Made by a program: the position numbers and the translations under genes. This document shows, in pieces, positions 7,690-14,302 of a DNA stretch of 24,161 nucleotides. This DNA is from Candidatus Methanosuratincola sp. Lineage in GTDB: Archaea > Thermoproteota > Methanomethylicia > Methanomethylicales > Methanomethylicaceae. A model generated the notes under the pieces. It saw only the letters and a list, made by a program, of their open reading frames with translations. It did not search any database and was not told where the DNA came from. Location of the stretch: assembly GCA_029907755.1 (NCBI GenBank), contig JARYLH010000006.1:1-24161 (forward strand). The letters are read 5' to 3'. Each line of letters starts with the position of its first letter. The first letter of the stretch is position 1.

Positions 7690-7935
7690 AACTTGGCTTT
7701 ACCCCGATCAAAAAACCGCCTCGGATCGGGTCAGTCGCCCGTTCCACCCGCCAAAGGAGAGGGATCCCCCAGCCGCAGCTTCGAAATAGCGAAAGCCGAT
7801 CCTTCATCCCACCCGACTTGCCAGAAGTTAGCCCTTCTGGGAGCCGGATGGGGAAGCCTTCCCGGAGGACCGGGAGACGAGGGTATCCTGGATGGATATT
7901 AGGGCACCTCTCAATCGCATAAGGATATGTGCCGC
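7690..7935 (+). ncRNA. Candidate structured RNA in the divergent intergenic region (strand uncertain)
   Basis: About 250 G+C-rich nt between two divergent genes have no credible protein, yet carry several clean stems. These are CCCGATC/GATCGGG (7703-7730), CGGG/CCCG (7727-7741), GCTTCG/CGAAAGC, CCAGAAG/CTTCTGG (7821-7840) and CCCGG/CCGGG (7861-7874), with GGCAC/GTGCC near the 3' side. An A/T-rich box at about 7680-7690 could start a plus-strand RNA at about 7705. I looked for RNase P, SRP and tRNA hallmarks and did not find them. Some stems may be chance in G+C-rich DNA. Confidence 0.35.
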
Positions 7936-7953
7936 CTTTGAGTATTCGCATAT

Positions 7954-8478
7954 GTGGTAGAGGAGCCCAAGTACGAAGTTCTAAAAAAAGTGGGTGATGT
8001 CGAAGTAAGGCGATACCCTCCCTTGGTCGTAGCGACTGCTATCGGAGACAGCGAAGACCCTTTCTCTCTGCTCTTCAGCTACATCTCGGGAAAAAACCGG
8101 CAGCGCAGCAAGGTTCCAATGACAGCCCCTGTAATATCCGAAAAAATACCGATGATCGCACCCGTGATATCGGACTCCTCGTCATTGTCTTTCATCCTCC
8201 CTTCCCAGTACCGCCTTGATACCCCGCCGGATCCTGCTGACGGCAGGGTCAGGCTCTCCGAGATACCCGCGAGGGTGCTTGGGGTAATCAGGTTCTCAGG
8301 CAGGTGGTCCTCCGACAAGTTCAGGCAAAAGTCGGGCGAACTCTTGGAAGCCCTGGAAAGAGAAGGGATAAGGACGGTTGGGGAGCCTTTCGCCATGCTC
8401 TACAACCCGCCCTATGTCCCATCGTTCCTGCGCAGGAACGAAGTCGCGGTTGAGCTGGAACTCACATCCCAACCTTGA
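7954..8478 (+). CDS. SOUL-family heme-binding protein
   Basis: The protein is 174 residues, cytosolic, and close to the usual single-domain length. The family pattern is clear: YEVLKKVGDVEVRRYPPLVVA at the start, FSLLFSYISGKN, then SKVPMTAPVISEKIPMIAP (the repeated KxPMTAPV motif), a central PSQYRLDTPPDP, and the FSGRWSSDKF segment before the closing YNPPYVPSFLRRNEVAVEL. SOUL proteins bind heme or tetrapyrroles; the archaeal role is unknown. Start GTG 7954 is the only start consistent with the conserved N-terminus. A TATA-like CATAAGGATATG (7918-7928) lies about 30 nt upstream. It converges with the nitroreductase gene. Confidence 0.85.
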   Translation: MVEEPKYEVLKKVGDVEVRRYPPLVVATAIGDSEDPFSLLFSYISGKNRQRSKVPMTAPVISEKIPMIAPVISDSSSLSFILPSQYRLDTPPDPADGRVRLSEIPARVLGVIRFSGRWSSDKFRQKSGELLEALEREGIRTVGEPFAMLYNPPYVPSFLRRNEVAVELELTSQP

Positions 8479-8534
8479 ATACGGATAGTCGACTGGATCA
8501 GCTCCAATGCCTCCCAAACTGGAGACCCCCGAGT

Positions 8535-9068
8535 TCAGATCCTCGGGCTTTCACCGTAGCAGTTGTAGCTGACGATCTCCCCAAAATCCTTCTTCTTCCT
8601 AAGGACGGAGGTTATCGTCCCGGTCAGGCTGAAGCCTTCCTTCGGGTACCCGACTGCCAGCATTGCAACTACCTCGAACCTGTCCGGTATCTTGAGGGTC
8701 TCCTTGACCATTGCCTCGTCGAAGCTCCCGACCCAGCAAGTCCCAAGCTCCTCCCCCGTGGCTGCTATGACCATCGTCTGGAGCGCTATAGCGGTGTCGA
8801 CCTTGTACCACTTTGGGGAAGCCTCCCTGTCTCCGCAACCCACTATTACCAGTGGAGCCTCCTTCAGCATATACCCGAACTTGCCGTGCGCCAGCTCCTT
8901 CCTCTTCTCCGGATCGGTCACTACGATGAAATGCCAGGGCTGTTTGTTCATCGCCGATGGCGATAACCGGCCTGCTTCGAGTATCCTTCTCAGCTTCTCC
9001 TGCGGGACTGGGTCTGGCAGGTAGGACCTGACGGATCTCCTCCTCAAAATCGCCTCGAAGACTTCCAT
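8535..9068 (-). CDS. Nitroreductase-family FMN oxidoreductase
   Basis: The protein is 177 residues, the size of the short archaeal nitroreductases. The FMN-binding start RRRSVRSYLPDPVP is followed by LSPSAMNKQPWHFIVV (the SAxNxQPW motif) and the GEELGTCWVGSF segment of the substrate/flavin pocket, then VAMLAVGYPKEG. These enzymes use NAD(P)H and FMN to reduce nitro compounds, quinones or enoates; the substrate cannot be told from sequence. The start at ATG 9068 lies directly beside a 12-bp palindrome (9070-9081), which suggests local repression. Convergent with the SOUL gene, and divergent from the PadR/permease cluster. Confidence 0.85.
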   Translation of the reverse strand: MEVFEAILRRRSVRSYLPDPVPQEKLRRILEAGRLSPSAMNKQPWHFIVVTDPEKRKELAHGKFGYMLKEAPLVIVGCGDREASPKWYKVDTAIALQTMVIAATGEELGTCWVGSFDEAMVKETLKIPDRFEVVAMLAVGYPKEGFSLTGTITSVLRKKKDFGEIVSYNCYGESPRI

Positions 9069-9069
9069 A

Positions 9070-9081
9070 ATTATCGATAAT
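9070..9081. promoter_or_regulatory. 12-bp palindrome at the nitroreductase start
   Basis: ATTATCGATAAT is a perfect palindrome that ends one base before the start codon. CTTTTATT (minus, about 9099-9106) would be the TATA box, so the palindrome lies on the transcription start. This is a classic position for a repressor. Confidence 0.4.
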
Positions 9082-9132
9082 ACTTCTTAAGTGGTAGAAT
9101 AAAAGCCATACCAAAGCTTCGCAGGTATTGCC

Positions 9133-9258
9133 ATGAAATGCCCAGAGATTGAGGAGGTTACTTTCGGACGACTTTTAAATTCTACACTCATTTGTTTTTC
9201 ACCATCGTTCTGCTACATATGCCATCTCTGTGTAGGATGCAAAGTCGCTATCCGGTAA
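9133..9258 (+). CDS. Possible 41-residue Cys-rich microprotein
   Basis: A short frame from ATG 9133 to TAA 9258 reads MKCPEIEEVTFGRLLNST and ends with the cluster CYICHLCVGCK (a CxxCxxCxxC pattern). A TATA-like GAATAAAAG (about 9097-9105) lies about 30 nt upstream, so it could be a leaderless message. Against this, the Cys cluster falls exactly on one of the two direct repeats, whose second copy is frameshifted, and no ribosome-binding site is present. Treat as tentative. Confidence 0.25.
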   Translation: MKCPEIEEVTFGRLLNSTLICFSPSFCYICHLCVGCKVAIR

Positions 9259-9336
9259 GGTACATACTCCCGAAACGGAGCATATGCCATCTCTGCGTCA
9301 TCTTGTAGGGTGCAAGGGTAGTGCTATGCCGTGACG
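9216..9336 (+). repeat. Two diverged direct repeats upstream of the PadR gene
   Basis: CATATGCCATCTCTG occurs at 9216-9230 and 9281-9295. Each copy is followed by TGTAGG(A/G)TGCAA (9231-9242, and 9304-9315 after an 8-nt insert CGTCATCT), and then by a similar tail GCTAT(C/G)CCG. The unit is about 45-55 nt with a start-to-start distance of 65 nt. Only two copies are present and the spacing is not CRISPR-like. The first copy lies in a 41-residue frame (9133-9258). Confidence 0.6.
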
Positions 9337-9384
9337 GGGAAAAATATTATTGATTAATTGCCGGAGAATAGGGTTGTGGAATTT

Positions 9385-9729
9385 ATGCCTCTTGAGAGTC
9401 GAGAGTACTGGAAATCTCTGATCAATATGGGCCTCTCAAAATTCCTTGTCCTTCGGACACTGAAGGAAGGACCTACATACGGCTATATTATTCTGAAAAA
9501 GGTGTCCGAGTTCACAAAAGGGTGCTGCACGCCTACTTACGGTGCGATATATCCAATCCTCAAAGAGCTTCTGGATGGTGAGTACGTCAAGGCTAAGACT
9601 GAAATCGTTGAGGGCAGGCGCAGGATCATTTACGAACTAACAGAGAAGGGGGAGAATGCCTACTCAGTGGCATATGCTGCTTGGAAGGAAGTAGTCCCCT
9701 TCCTCAACAGGATCATCGAAGATAACTGA
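9385..9729 (+). CDS. PadR-family transcriptional regulator
   Basis: The protein is 114 residues, a winged-helix repressor of the short PadR type. WKSLINMGLSKFLVLRTLKEGPTYGYIILKKV is helix 1-2, TPTYGAIYPILKELLDGEYV is the recognition helix with the hallmark Y-x-x-L, and RRRIIYELTEKGENAY is the wing. A Cys-Cys pair just before the recognition helix (KGCCTPTY) replaces the more usual residues and could sense thiophilic metal or metalloid. AAAAATATTATT (9340-9351) is the probable TATA box, too close to TTG 9358. GTG 9376 or ATG 9385 are the credible starts, and ATG 9385 fits the family best. It precedes the Cys-rich protein and permease it likely controls. Confidence 0.85.
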   Translation: MPLESREYWKSLINMGLSKFLVLRTLKEGPTYGYIILKKVSEFTKGCCTPTYGAIYPILKELLDGEYVKAKTEIVEGRRRIIYELTEKGENAYSVAYAAWKEVVPFLNRIIEDN

Positions 9730-9730
9730 A

Positions 9731-9769
9731 GATTTATATAGTCCCCATATGTAGAGGTTCTATATATAG
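9731..9769 (+). promoter_or_regulatory. Promoter and possible operator of the Cys-rich protein/permease genes
   Basis: GATTTATATAG (9731-9741) is a TATA box with expected start at about 9763. The perfect 10-bp palindrome CTATATATAG (9760-9769) covers that start point, before ATG 9779. This is a plausible binding site for the PadR protein encoded upstream. Confidence 0.45.
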
Positions 9770-9778
9770 TGACGGATT

Positions 9779-10000
9779 ATGCGTTTTATGAAAAAAAGCA
9801 AGACCTCGTGCTGTGATGTGCGCATCGTTCCTGAAGAGGAGTCAAAATGTGCCATATGCAACAAGAGCGGGATAAGCTTACTCGAAGCAAACCACAAAGA
9901 GCTGGGCTATCTCATGGTTTGCCAAGAGTGCTGGAAGAAGCTCAGCGAGCAGAACATGCTGGTCTCCGGATCATCAGGATCGTGCGGGTGCTGCAGCTAA
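9779..10000 (+). CDS. Small nine-cysteine zinc-ribbon-like protein
   Basis: The protein is 73 residues. Cysteines at 11-12 (CC), 24 and 27 (CAIC), 48 and 51 (CQEC) and 69-72 (CGCC) make 12% of the chain. The two CxxC pairs about 20 residues apart form a zinc-ribbon/treble-clef pattern, while the CC near the start and the CGCC at the very end are typical soft-metal-binding tails. It lies between a PadR regulator with its own CC pair and an ArsP-type permease, 35 nt before the latter. I suggest a metal or metalloid carrier or sensor for the permease. Family not recognised. ATG 9788 is a possible second start. Confidence 0.7.
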   Translation: MRFMKKSKTSCCDVRIVPEEESKCAICNKSGISLLEANHKELGYLMVCQECWKKLSEQNMLVSGSSGSCGCCS

Positions 10001-10035
10001 CCGCCTGCGAAATAAGCTGAACGGAGGGCATTCCC

Positions 10036-10980
10036 ATGCTAGAGGACCAGCTGATCACTGCAGGGTATTGGTTCGCCTATATTTCGCTTGAGCTGAGCGC
10101 CCTGTTCCTGGGCATAAGCTTTCTGATAGGCTTGATCACCGCCTACATCCCGCCCAAAAAAGTTGAGCACGTCCTTTCTAAGTACGGCAATGGGATCTTC
10201 GGGAATGTTTTGGGCTCTGTTTTTGGGGGGCTCTTGCCTTTCTGTTCCTGCTCAACAATACCTGCCCTGATTGGTCTGATCAACATTGGCGTCCCATTTC
10301 GAATAGCTATGTCATTCCTTATCGCGTCGCCCCTTGGCGTTTTCAATCTAGCGGTGGTCTCCCTGTTCTTCGTGATGTTTGGTCCTAAAGTTGCACTCCT
10401 TTACATTGCCTTCACCTTCTTTGGTGCAATCTTAGCAGGGTGGCTGCTCGATAAATTTGGCCTAAAGTCATACCTGAAGAAGGTAAGGGTCGTGGGAGGG
10501 CACGATGACGCTGAAACCAACACTTCTGAAGGTAGCAAACGGTGGGGGGCGCTTAAGCAGAAGATGAGATATTCGTGGGGTTTCACAAAGAGCCTTTATT
10601 TTCAGATGATCCCGTACATCCTGATAGGCGTGGGCATAGGCGCCTTCATTTACGGCTTTGTCCCTGAGGATCTGCTGGCAACCTATGCAGGCCCGTCGAA
10701 TCCATTTGCAGTACCGGTTGCTGCTGCCATCGGCATCCCCATGTATGTGCGGACCGAAACTATGATACCGATCTGTTACGTCTTGACAGAGAAGGGCGTT
10801 GGAATCGGGACTATAATGGCCCTAATAATCGGAGGCGCTGGGGCGAGCATCCCAGAGCTCACACTGCTGACTTCTATCTTCAAGAGAAAGCTGTTGATTG
10901 CATATATTGCCAGCATATTCGCAATCGCAACCCTGACCGGATACATCTTCAATTTCTTGGTTCCATTCCTCATTGCCTGA
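10036..10980 (+). CDS. ArsP/DUF318-type permease
   Basis: This 314-residue integral membrane protein has about eight hydrophobic segments in two halves. The first half contains LLPFCSCSTIPALIGL (Cys70, Cys72), the paired-cysteine motif of the ArsP_1/DUF318 permeases, followed by GVPFRIAMSFLIASPLGVFN. The second half has VRTETMIPICYVLTEKGVGIGT. Members export trivalent organoarsenicals or divalent metals. The long cytosolic loop (about 152-185) has no metal-binding domain, so the separate Cys-rich protein upstream may supply one. A GGAGGG ribosome-binding site lies 8 nt before the ATG. Substrate cannot be told from sequence; arsenic/metal export is supported by neighbours. Confidence 0.8.
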   Translation: MLEDQLITAGYWFAYISLELSALFLGISFLIGLITAYIPPKKVEHVLSKYGNGIFGNVLGSVFGGLLPFCSCSTIPALIGLINIGVPFRIAMSFLIASPLGVFNLAVVSLFFVMFGPKVALLYIAFTFFGAILAGWLLDKFGLKSYLKKVRVVGGHDDAETNTSEGSKRWGALKQKMRYSWGFTKSLYFQMIPYILIGVGIGAFIYGFVPEDLLATYAGPSNPFAVPVAAAIGIPMYVRTETMIPICYVLTEKGVGIGTIMALIIGGAGASIPELTLLTSIFKRKLLIAYIASIFAIATLTGYIFNFLVPFLIA

Positions 10981-11199
10981 AGTTTATTGATGTAGGCGTT
11001 TCCGAATCATGGGAAATGGGCTCTATTGCATTTAAAACCCCCAAATTTCAAGTCGAATGGTCTTGATAAAAATTATTCCAAGATTGGTTAAGCAGTCATT
11101 TACGATCGGGGGAACGCTTAAATGTCTTAATATTCAAATATTGTAATACAACGATGAACTTATTAAGTCCTACACGGTTATTGTTGTCAGGTAATCGTA
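10981..11199 (+). promoter_or_regulatory. Intergenic region with promoter of the DUF169 gene
   Basis: No gene is seen in 219 nt. GAACTTATTAAGT (11156-11168) is a TATA box about 35 nt before ATG 11200. Just upstream, AATATT-CA-AATATT (11130-11143) is an inverted repeat that could be an operator. ATTTAAAAC (about 11031-11039) is a second weak TATA-like box. Confidence 0.4.
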
Positions 11200-11913
11200 A
11201 TGAAGCAGAATTACGCGACAATACAGAAAAAATTGACCGAGTTGCTCGGTCTCAAGTTCCCACCAATCGCAGTGAGCCTCGTCCGAAGGGCATCCGACGT
11301 ACCGCAAGGAGTTGCGGAGCTCGAGAAGCCTATGTTTTATTGCGCCATGGTGAAGCACGCGATGTTGGGCAACGTCTTCTTCGCCAGGGACTGCGCCCAC
11401 GCCTGCAGGAGAGGCGCTGCGGCGCTCGGTCTGGCTAAGATCCCAGACGAAGAGAGGACAGGAGAGTTCTACACCAACAAGTCATCGTTCGCCTCACCAA
11501 GGGCTGCAACCAGGTCTGTGGAGCAGTCCCCCGGGCTAGCGCCTGGGAGCGTCTACGCGACCTTGATATCCCCGCTGGAAAAGTCTCCCATCGATCCTGA
11601 CGTGGTACTTATGGAAACGCTTCCGAGGAGGGCGCTCGAGGTTGTGCATGCGTCACTGTTCGAAAGGGGAGGGTGGGTCGAGAGCCTGATCTCCGCGCCC
11701 AGGCAGGTCTGCGCTGCGCTGACGGTCAGGCCCTACCTCGGCGATCTGAACATCTCCTTCGCCTGCGAATCTGCGAGGATGGCTGCCAAACCAACCGGGC
11801 TCGAGTATTCAGACGATGGCGTGCTGATTGGCATCCCCGGGGAGCAGATCGGGGAGATCGCAGAGAATATTGACAAGATTGGCTACGTGAGACAAAGGCT
11901 CGCTAAGAAATAG
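11200..11913 (+). CDS. DUF169-family protein
   Basis: The protein is 237 residues and soluble. The start LTELLGLKFPPIAVSLV is the typical opening of DUF169 proteins. It is followed by the Cys-containing FYCAMVKHAMLGNVFFARDCAHAC (in pieces: Cys48, Cys65, Cys69) and a C-terminal VCAALTVRPYLGD, FACESARMA and GIPGEQIGEI. DUF169 proteins are widespread in anaerobes, often next to redox or metal genes, but have no proven function. The three clustered cysteines suggest metal or cofactor binding. The next gene starts three bases after the TAG stop, and that stop overlaps the GGAGGTG ribosome-binding site of the next gene, so the two are translationally coupled. Confidence 0.8.
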   Translation: MKQNYATIQKKLTELLGLKFPPIAVSLVRRASDVPQGVAELEKPMFYCAMVKHAMLGNVFFARDCAHACRRGAAALGLAKIPDEERTGEFYTNKSSFASPRAATRSVEQSPGLAPGSVYATLISPLEKSPIDPDVVLMETLPRRALEVVHASLFERGGWVESLISAPRQVCAALTVRPYLGDLNISFACESARMAAKPTGLEYSDDGVLIGIPGEQIGEIAENIDKIGYVRQRLAKK

Positions 11914-11916
11914 GAG

Positions 11917-12345
11917 GTGAAAAATACGGCTGATGAGAATGCTGAACCTACAAAAGCAGCCGCTCCCAAAATACTCCCGCTCTGCTACAAGGTCGCTGAG
12001 CACGAGAACATAATCTGGGTCTGCGACGGTGCTGCTAACGTCGGTCAGATAGGGCACGAAGTCGGCGTCCTCCTCACCAACATGGACAAGGCGAGGATGT
12101 GCTGTACGACAGCTGTGGCTGCAGGCTCGAAGCCCCATCTGGAGATCGCTGGAAAAGCCAAGAAGAACATCGTCATAGACGGGTGCGGCAACCGCTGCGC
12201 CTCCAAGGTGCTGGAGAAGGCTGGGGTCAAGATAGGGTATGCGATCGACATCTCGAAGTACCTGCAGAAGGTGCCGACGCTCGACATCTATCAGGCTGAC
12301 GTGAAGCGCATAGCCGAGATCGTAATGAAAGACGCAGCCCTCTGA
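11917..12345 (+). CDS. DGC-domain putative zinc-binding protein
   Basis: The protein is 142 residues. The family-defining pieces are present: WVCDGAANVGQIGHEVG (Cys36), ARMCCTTAVAAG (Cys62, Cys63) and VIDGCGNRCASKVLEKAG (Cys90, Cys94). The Asp-Gly-Cys gives the family its name. These small proteins are thought to bind zinc through the conserved cysteines; in other genomes they occur near arsenic or metal genes. Start is GTG 11917 with TAGGAGGTG overlapping the previous stop. The first about 18 residues are low in conservation. Placement between DUF169 and an ACR3/BASS-type pump supports a metal/metalloid role, which is inference. Confidence 0.8.
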   Translation: MKNTADENAEPTKAAAPKILPLCYKVAEHENIIWVCDGAANVGQIGHEVGVLLTNMDKARMCCTTAVAAGSKPHLEIAGKAKKNIVIDGCGNRCASKVLEKAGVKIGYAIDISKYLQKVPTLDIYQADVKRIAEIVMKDAAL

Positions 12346-12434
12346 CCGCAGGTGCATCAGGACGTCCAACCCTTCAGGCCTGGAAAAAACAGGGGCAGCC
12401 GGGGCTCCTGCTACGTCGCAGCATGGCAAACGCC

Positions 12435-12472
12435 CCTCTGGCATTGAAAGGGTAGCCTCTTTCATCCAGAGG
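12435..12472 (+). promoter_or_regulatory. RNA hairpin covering the pump ribosome-binding site
   Basis: The outer stem is CCTCTGG (12435-12441) with CCAGAGG (12466-12472). After a small internal loop, the inner stem is TGAAAGGG (12445-12452) with CTCTTTCA preceded by its C (12457-12464), closed by loop TAGC. That makes 15 base pairs with one G-U. The 3' arm ends in CAGAGG, the only purine-rich ribosome-binding site before ATG 12485, so folding would block translation. Confidence 0.55.
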
Positions 12473-12484
12473 AATTACTCATAC

Positions 12485-13414
12485 ATGGTATTCTCGATGG
12501 TCTTCCTCGGCATATTGACCGGCATCACTGCCCCCTCGCAGGTCCAGTCGCTCAAGCCGCTGATGCTTCCCCTGGTGAGCATAATGGTCTATGCGATGAC
12601 CGTCACGATAAGGTTCAGGGAGCTCGTCCAGGTGACCAAGAAGCTCAAGCAGATCACGCTGGGGCTGCTGCTGAACTTCGTCCTGCTGCCGCTTCTCTGC
12701 TTCTTCCTCGCGTTGGCGTTCCTCTCGTCGAGGCCGGAGTGGGCAGCCGGCTTCATACTGATGGGGACCGTCCCTTGCGCAGGGATGAACGTGGTGTGGA
12801 CCGGGCTCCTGAAAGGGGACGTCCCGCTTGCGCTGATCCTGGCAGCGCTCACAATGATCTTGGGGATAATCACCATACCAGGGTTAACCGCCCTCCTAGC
12901 AGGGGTTTACGTGAGCGTGAATACTGCAGACCTCCTCTGGTCGATCGCAACAGTCCTCGCAATCCCGCTCATCCTCGGGATCCTTACCCGCCAAGCGCTT
13001 GAGTCTAAGCTCGGGAAGTCCCTGCCAAAGTACCTCCCTGTCTTCCCGCCAGTCTCAGCAATCACAGCGATGATCCTGATGTTCTCGATGCTCGCAATAA
13101 ACATGGCAATGGTGCCGGGCGACCTCTCCATAGTTATGCTGCTGGTGCTCCCGCCCATCATCCTCTTCCCAATTGCGTTCGGGCTCTCCCACCTGATTTG
13201 CTCGAAGGCCCTCCACTTGCCGCTAGGCGAGACAAACGCGATAGTCTACAGCTCGGGGATGAAGCACCTACCGCTCGCCATGGGGGTTGCCTTTGCCTCC
13301 TTCGGGCCTGGTGCCGCACTCCCGATAGCGATATCCGCGGCGTTCCAGACGGTCAATGCCAGCGTGTTTTACAGGATATTCCAGCGCCTGGGCCGGGGGT
13401 CAGCAAGGTCATGA
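12485..13414 (+). CDS. ACR3-like transporter of the BASS superfamily
   Basis: This 309-residue membrane protein has about nine to ten hydrophobic segments. The segment GTVPCAGMNVVWTGLLKGD (Cys98) matches the ACR3 signature, in which this cysteine is needed for arsenite transport. The late segment SGMKHLPLAMGVAF corresponds to the second BASS motif but is diverged. The protein is some 30-40 residues shorter than usual ACR3 at the N-terminus. The frame is open upstream as far as 12329 and reads naturally (ASFIQRNYSYMVF), but has no standard start before ATG 12485. It probably extrudes arsenite or a related anion. A bile-acid-type organic anion is the alternative. Probably co-transcribed with the DUF169 and DGC genes (139-nt gap). 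Confidence 0.75.
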   Translation: MVFSMVFLGILTGITAPSQVQSLKPLMLPLVSIMVYAMTVTIRFRELVQVTKKLKQITLGLLLNFVLLPLLCFFLALAFLSSRPEWAAGFILMGTVPCAGMNVVWTGLLKGDVPLALILAALTMILGIITIPGLTALLAGVYVSVNTADLLWSIATVLAIPLILGILTRQALESKLGKSLPKYLPVFPPVSAITAMILMFSMLAINMAMVPGDLSIVMLLVLPPIILFPIAFGLSHLICSKALHLPLGETNAIVYSSGMKHLPLAMGVAFASFGPGAALPIAISAAFQTVNASVFYRIFQRLGRGSARS

Positions 13415-13473
13415 AGAATGCCTAAAAACAGAAATTCGGGAATGAAAATTAGCGTGTAGAAATCAAATTGATG

Positions 13474-13506
13474 GGAAAGAAAGGGGAAGGATCCCATGCT
13501 TTTTTT
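13474..13506. terminator. Bidirectional terminator between converging genes
   Basis: Seven T (13500-13506) end the pump transcript on the plus strand. The complement of 13474-13492 is a pyrimidine run (CCTTCCCCTTTCTTTCCC) that would end the ABC operon on the minus strand. A GGATCC pair brackets the site. Confidence 0.5.
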
Positions 13507-13543
13507 ACTATTGCCTAGGATCCCGGTGCCCAGATCTGGCAAC

Positions 13544-14302
13544 TCACTCCCGGAATTTCAAGTCTATCCTCCTGCCGATGAAAAGGAATGCTGCGAAGAA
13601 ACCGACGAGTAAAGCCGCGCTTAGTAGTGGATCGAACGCCGACGTTCCTTCCAAGCCGAGCCTCATGAGGTCGTTGGCATAGGTTAGTGGCGATAATGCG
13701 GAGGCTACCTGTCCCCAGTACGGCAGCGTTTCGATCTTTATGAAAATGCCGCTGATGAATATGAGGGGGAGCCTGATGAAGTTCAGAAGCAGCATCACAT
13801 CTCCAGGATTCTCGCGCGGAAGCATGGCGAGCATTATCCCGAGCATCGAGAAGCAGAAAGATGCTAGAACAAGCCCGAACAGGAGCCCGGGCAGGCTGCT
13901 TATCCGCAACCCGAAGACCGGTAGGCTTGCCGCAAGTATGACCGAACCGATGAGGAGGCCGAATATGGCACCGCTGAGCACCTTGCCCACCATCACTGTG
14001 TAGGGGGATATTGGAGCGCACACAAGCCTGTCGTACGCCTTTATCCTCCTCTCCAAAGGCAGTGCCGACGGCCCAATGGACGAGGCGCTGAAGAAGACGG
14101 TTATAGCGACCAAGCCAGGGACCAGCGTGGCAACCGGCATCTCCCTTCCAACGGCGAAGGCAAAGAACATCGCGAAGGGGAAGAGTATTGCGAACATAAG
14201 CGTCGGTGCCTTCAGGTAATAGATCTTGATGTCTTTCTTGGCTATTGCCCATGCAGCCTCCAGCTCCTCGAGTACCGAGGATTTCCTGGAACACTGTGCC
14301 AT
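13544..14302 (-). CDS. ABC-2 type transport permease
   Basis: The protein is 252 residues with six hydrophobic segments and a short cytosolic N-terminus (WAIAKKDIKIYYLKAPTLMF) typical of ABC-2 permeases. It contains the usual conserved turn LPLERRIKAYDRLVCAPIS between TM2 and TM3, and a PLTYANDLMRLGLEG signature near the end. It forms the membrane channel of a drug/lipid-type exporter with the ATPase encoded directly upstream; its ATG touches the TAG of that gene and a GGGAGGAGGG ribosome-binding site lies inside the ATPase gene end. The substrate is unknown. Last gene of the PadR-ATPase-permease operon. Confidence 0.85.
   Translation of the reverse strand: MAQCSRKSSVLEELEAAWAIAKKDIKIYYLKAPTLMFAILFPFAMFFAFAVGREMPVATLVPGLVAITVFFSASSIGPSALPLERRIKAYDRLVCAPISPYTVMVGKVLSGAIFGLLIGSVILAASLPVFGLRISSLPGLLFGLVLASFCFSMLGIMLAMLPRENPGDVMLLLNFIRLPLIFISGIFIKIETLPYWGQVASALSPLTYANDLMRLGLEGTSAFDPLLSAALLVGFFAAFLFIGRRIDLKFRE

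Noticed and set aside
7655..7951. 98-residue minus and 78-residue plus frames in the 7.7-kb intergenic region
   Set aside because: Both are Arg/Gly/Pro/Ser-rich with no domain, promoter or start support; open only because the stretch is G+C-rich and stop-poor.
9216..9336. CRISPR array
   Set aside because: Only two imperfect copies with indels, irregular unit, no cas genes.
11200..12345. Fusion of DUF169 and DGC proteins through TAG read-through (same frame)
   Set aside because: The TAG is part of TAGGAGGTG, a normal ribosome-binding site for the next GTG start; both proteins are full length separately.
11809..12465. 218-residue minus-strand frame opposite the DUF169 end and DGC gene
   Set aside because: It is opposite two recognised genes, reads as low-similarity sequence and has no promoter; it arises from the codon pattern of the real genes.
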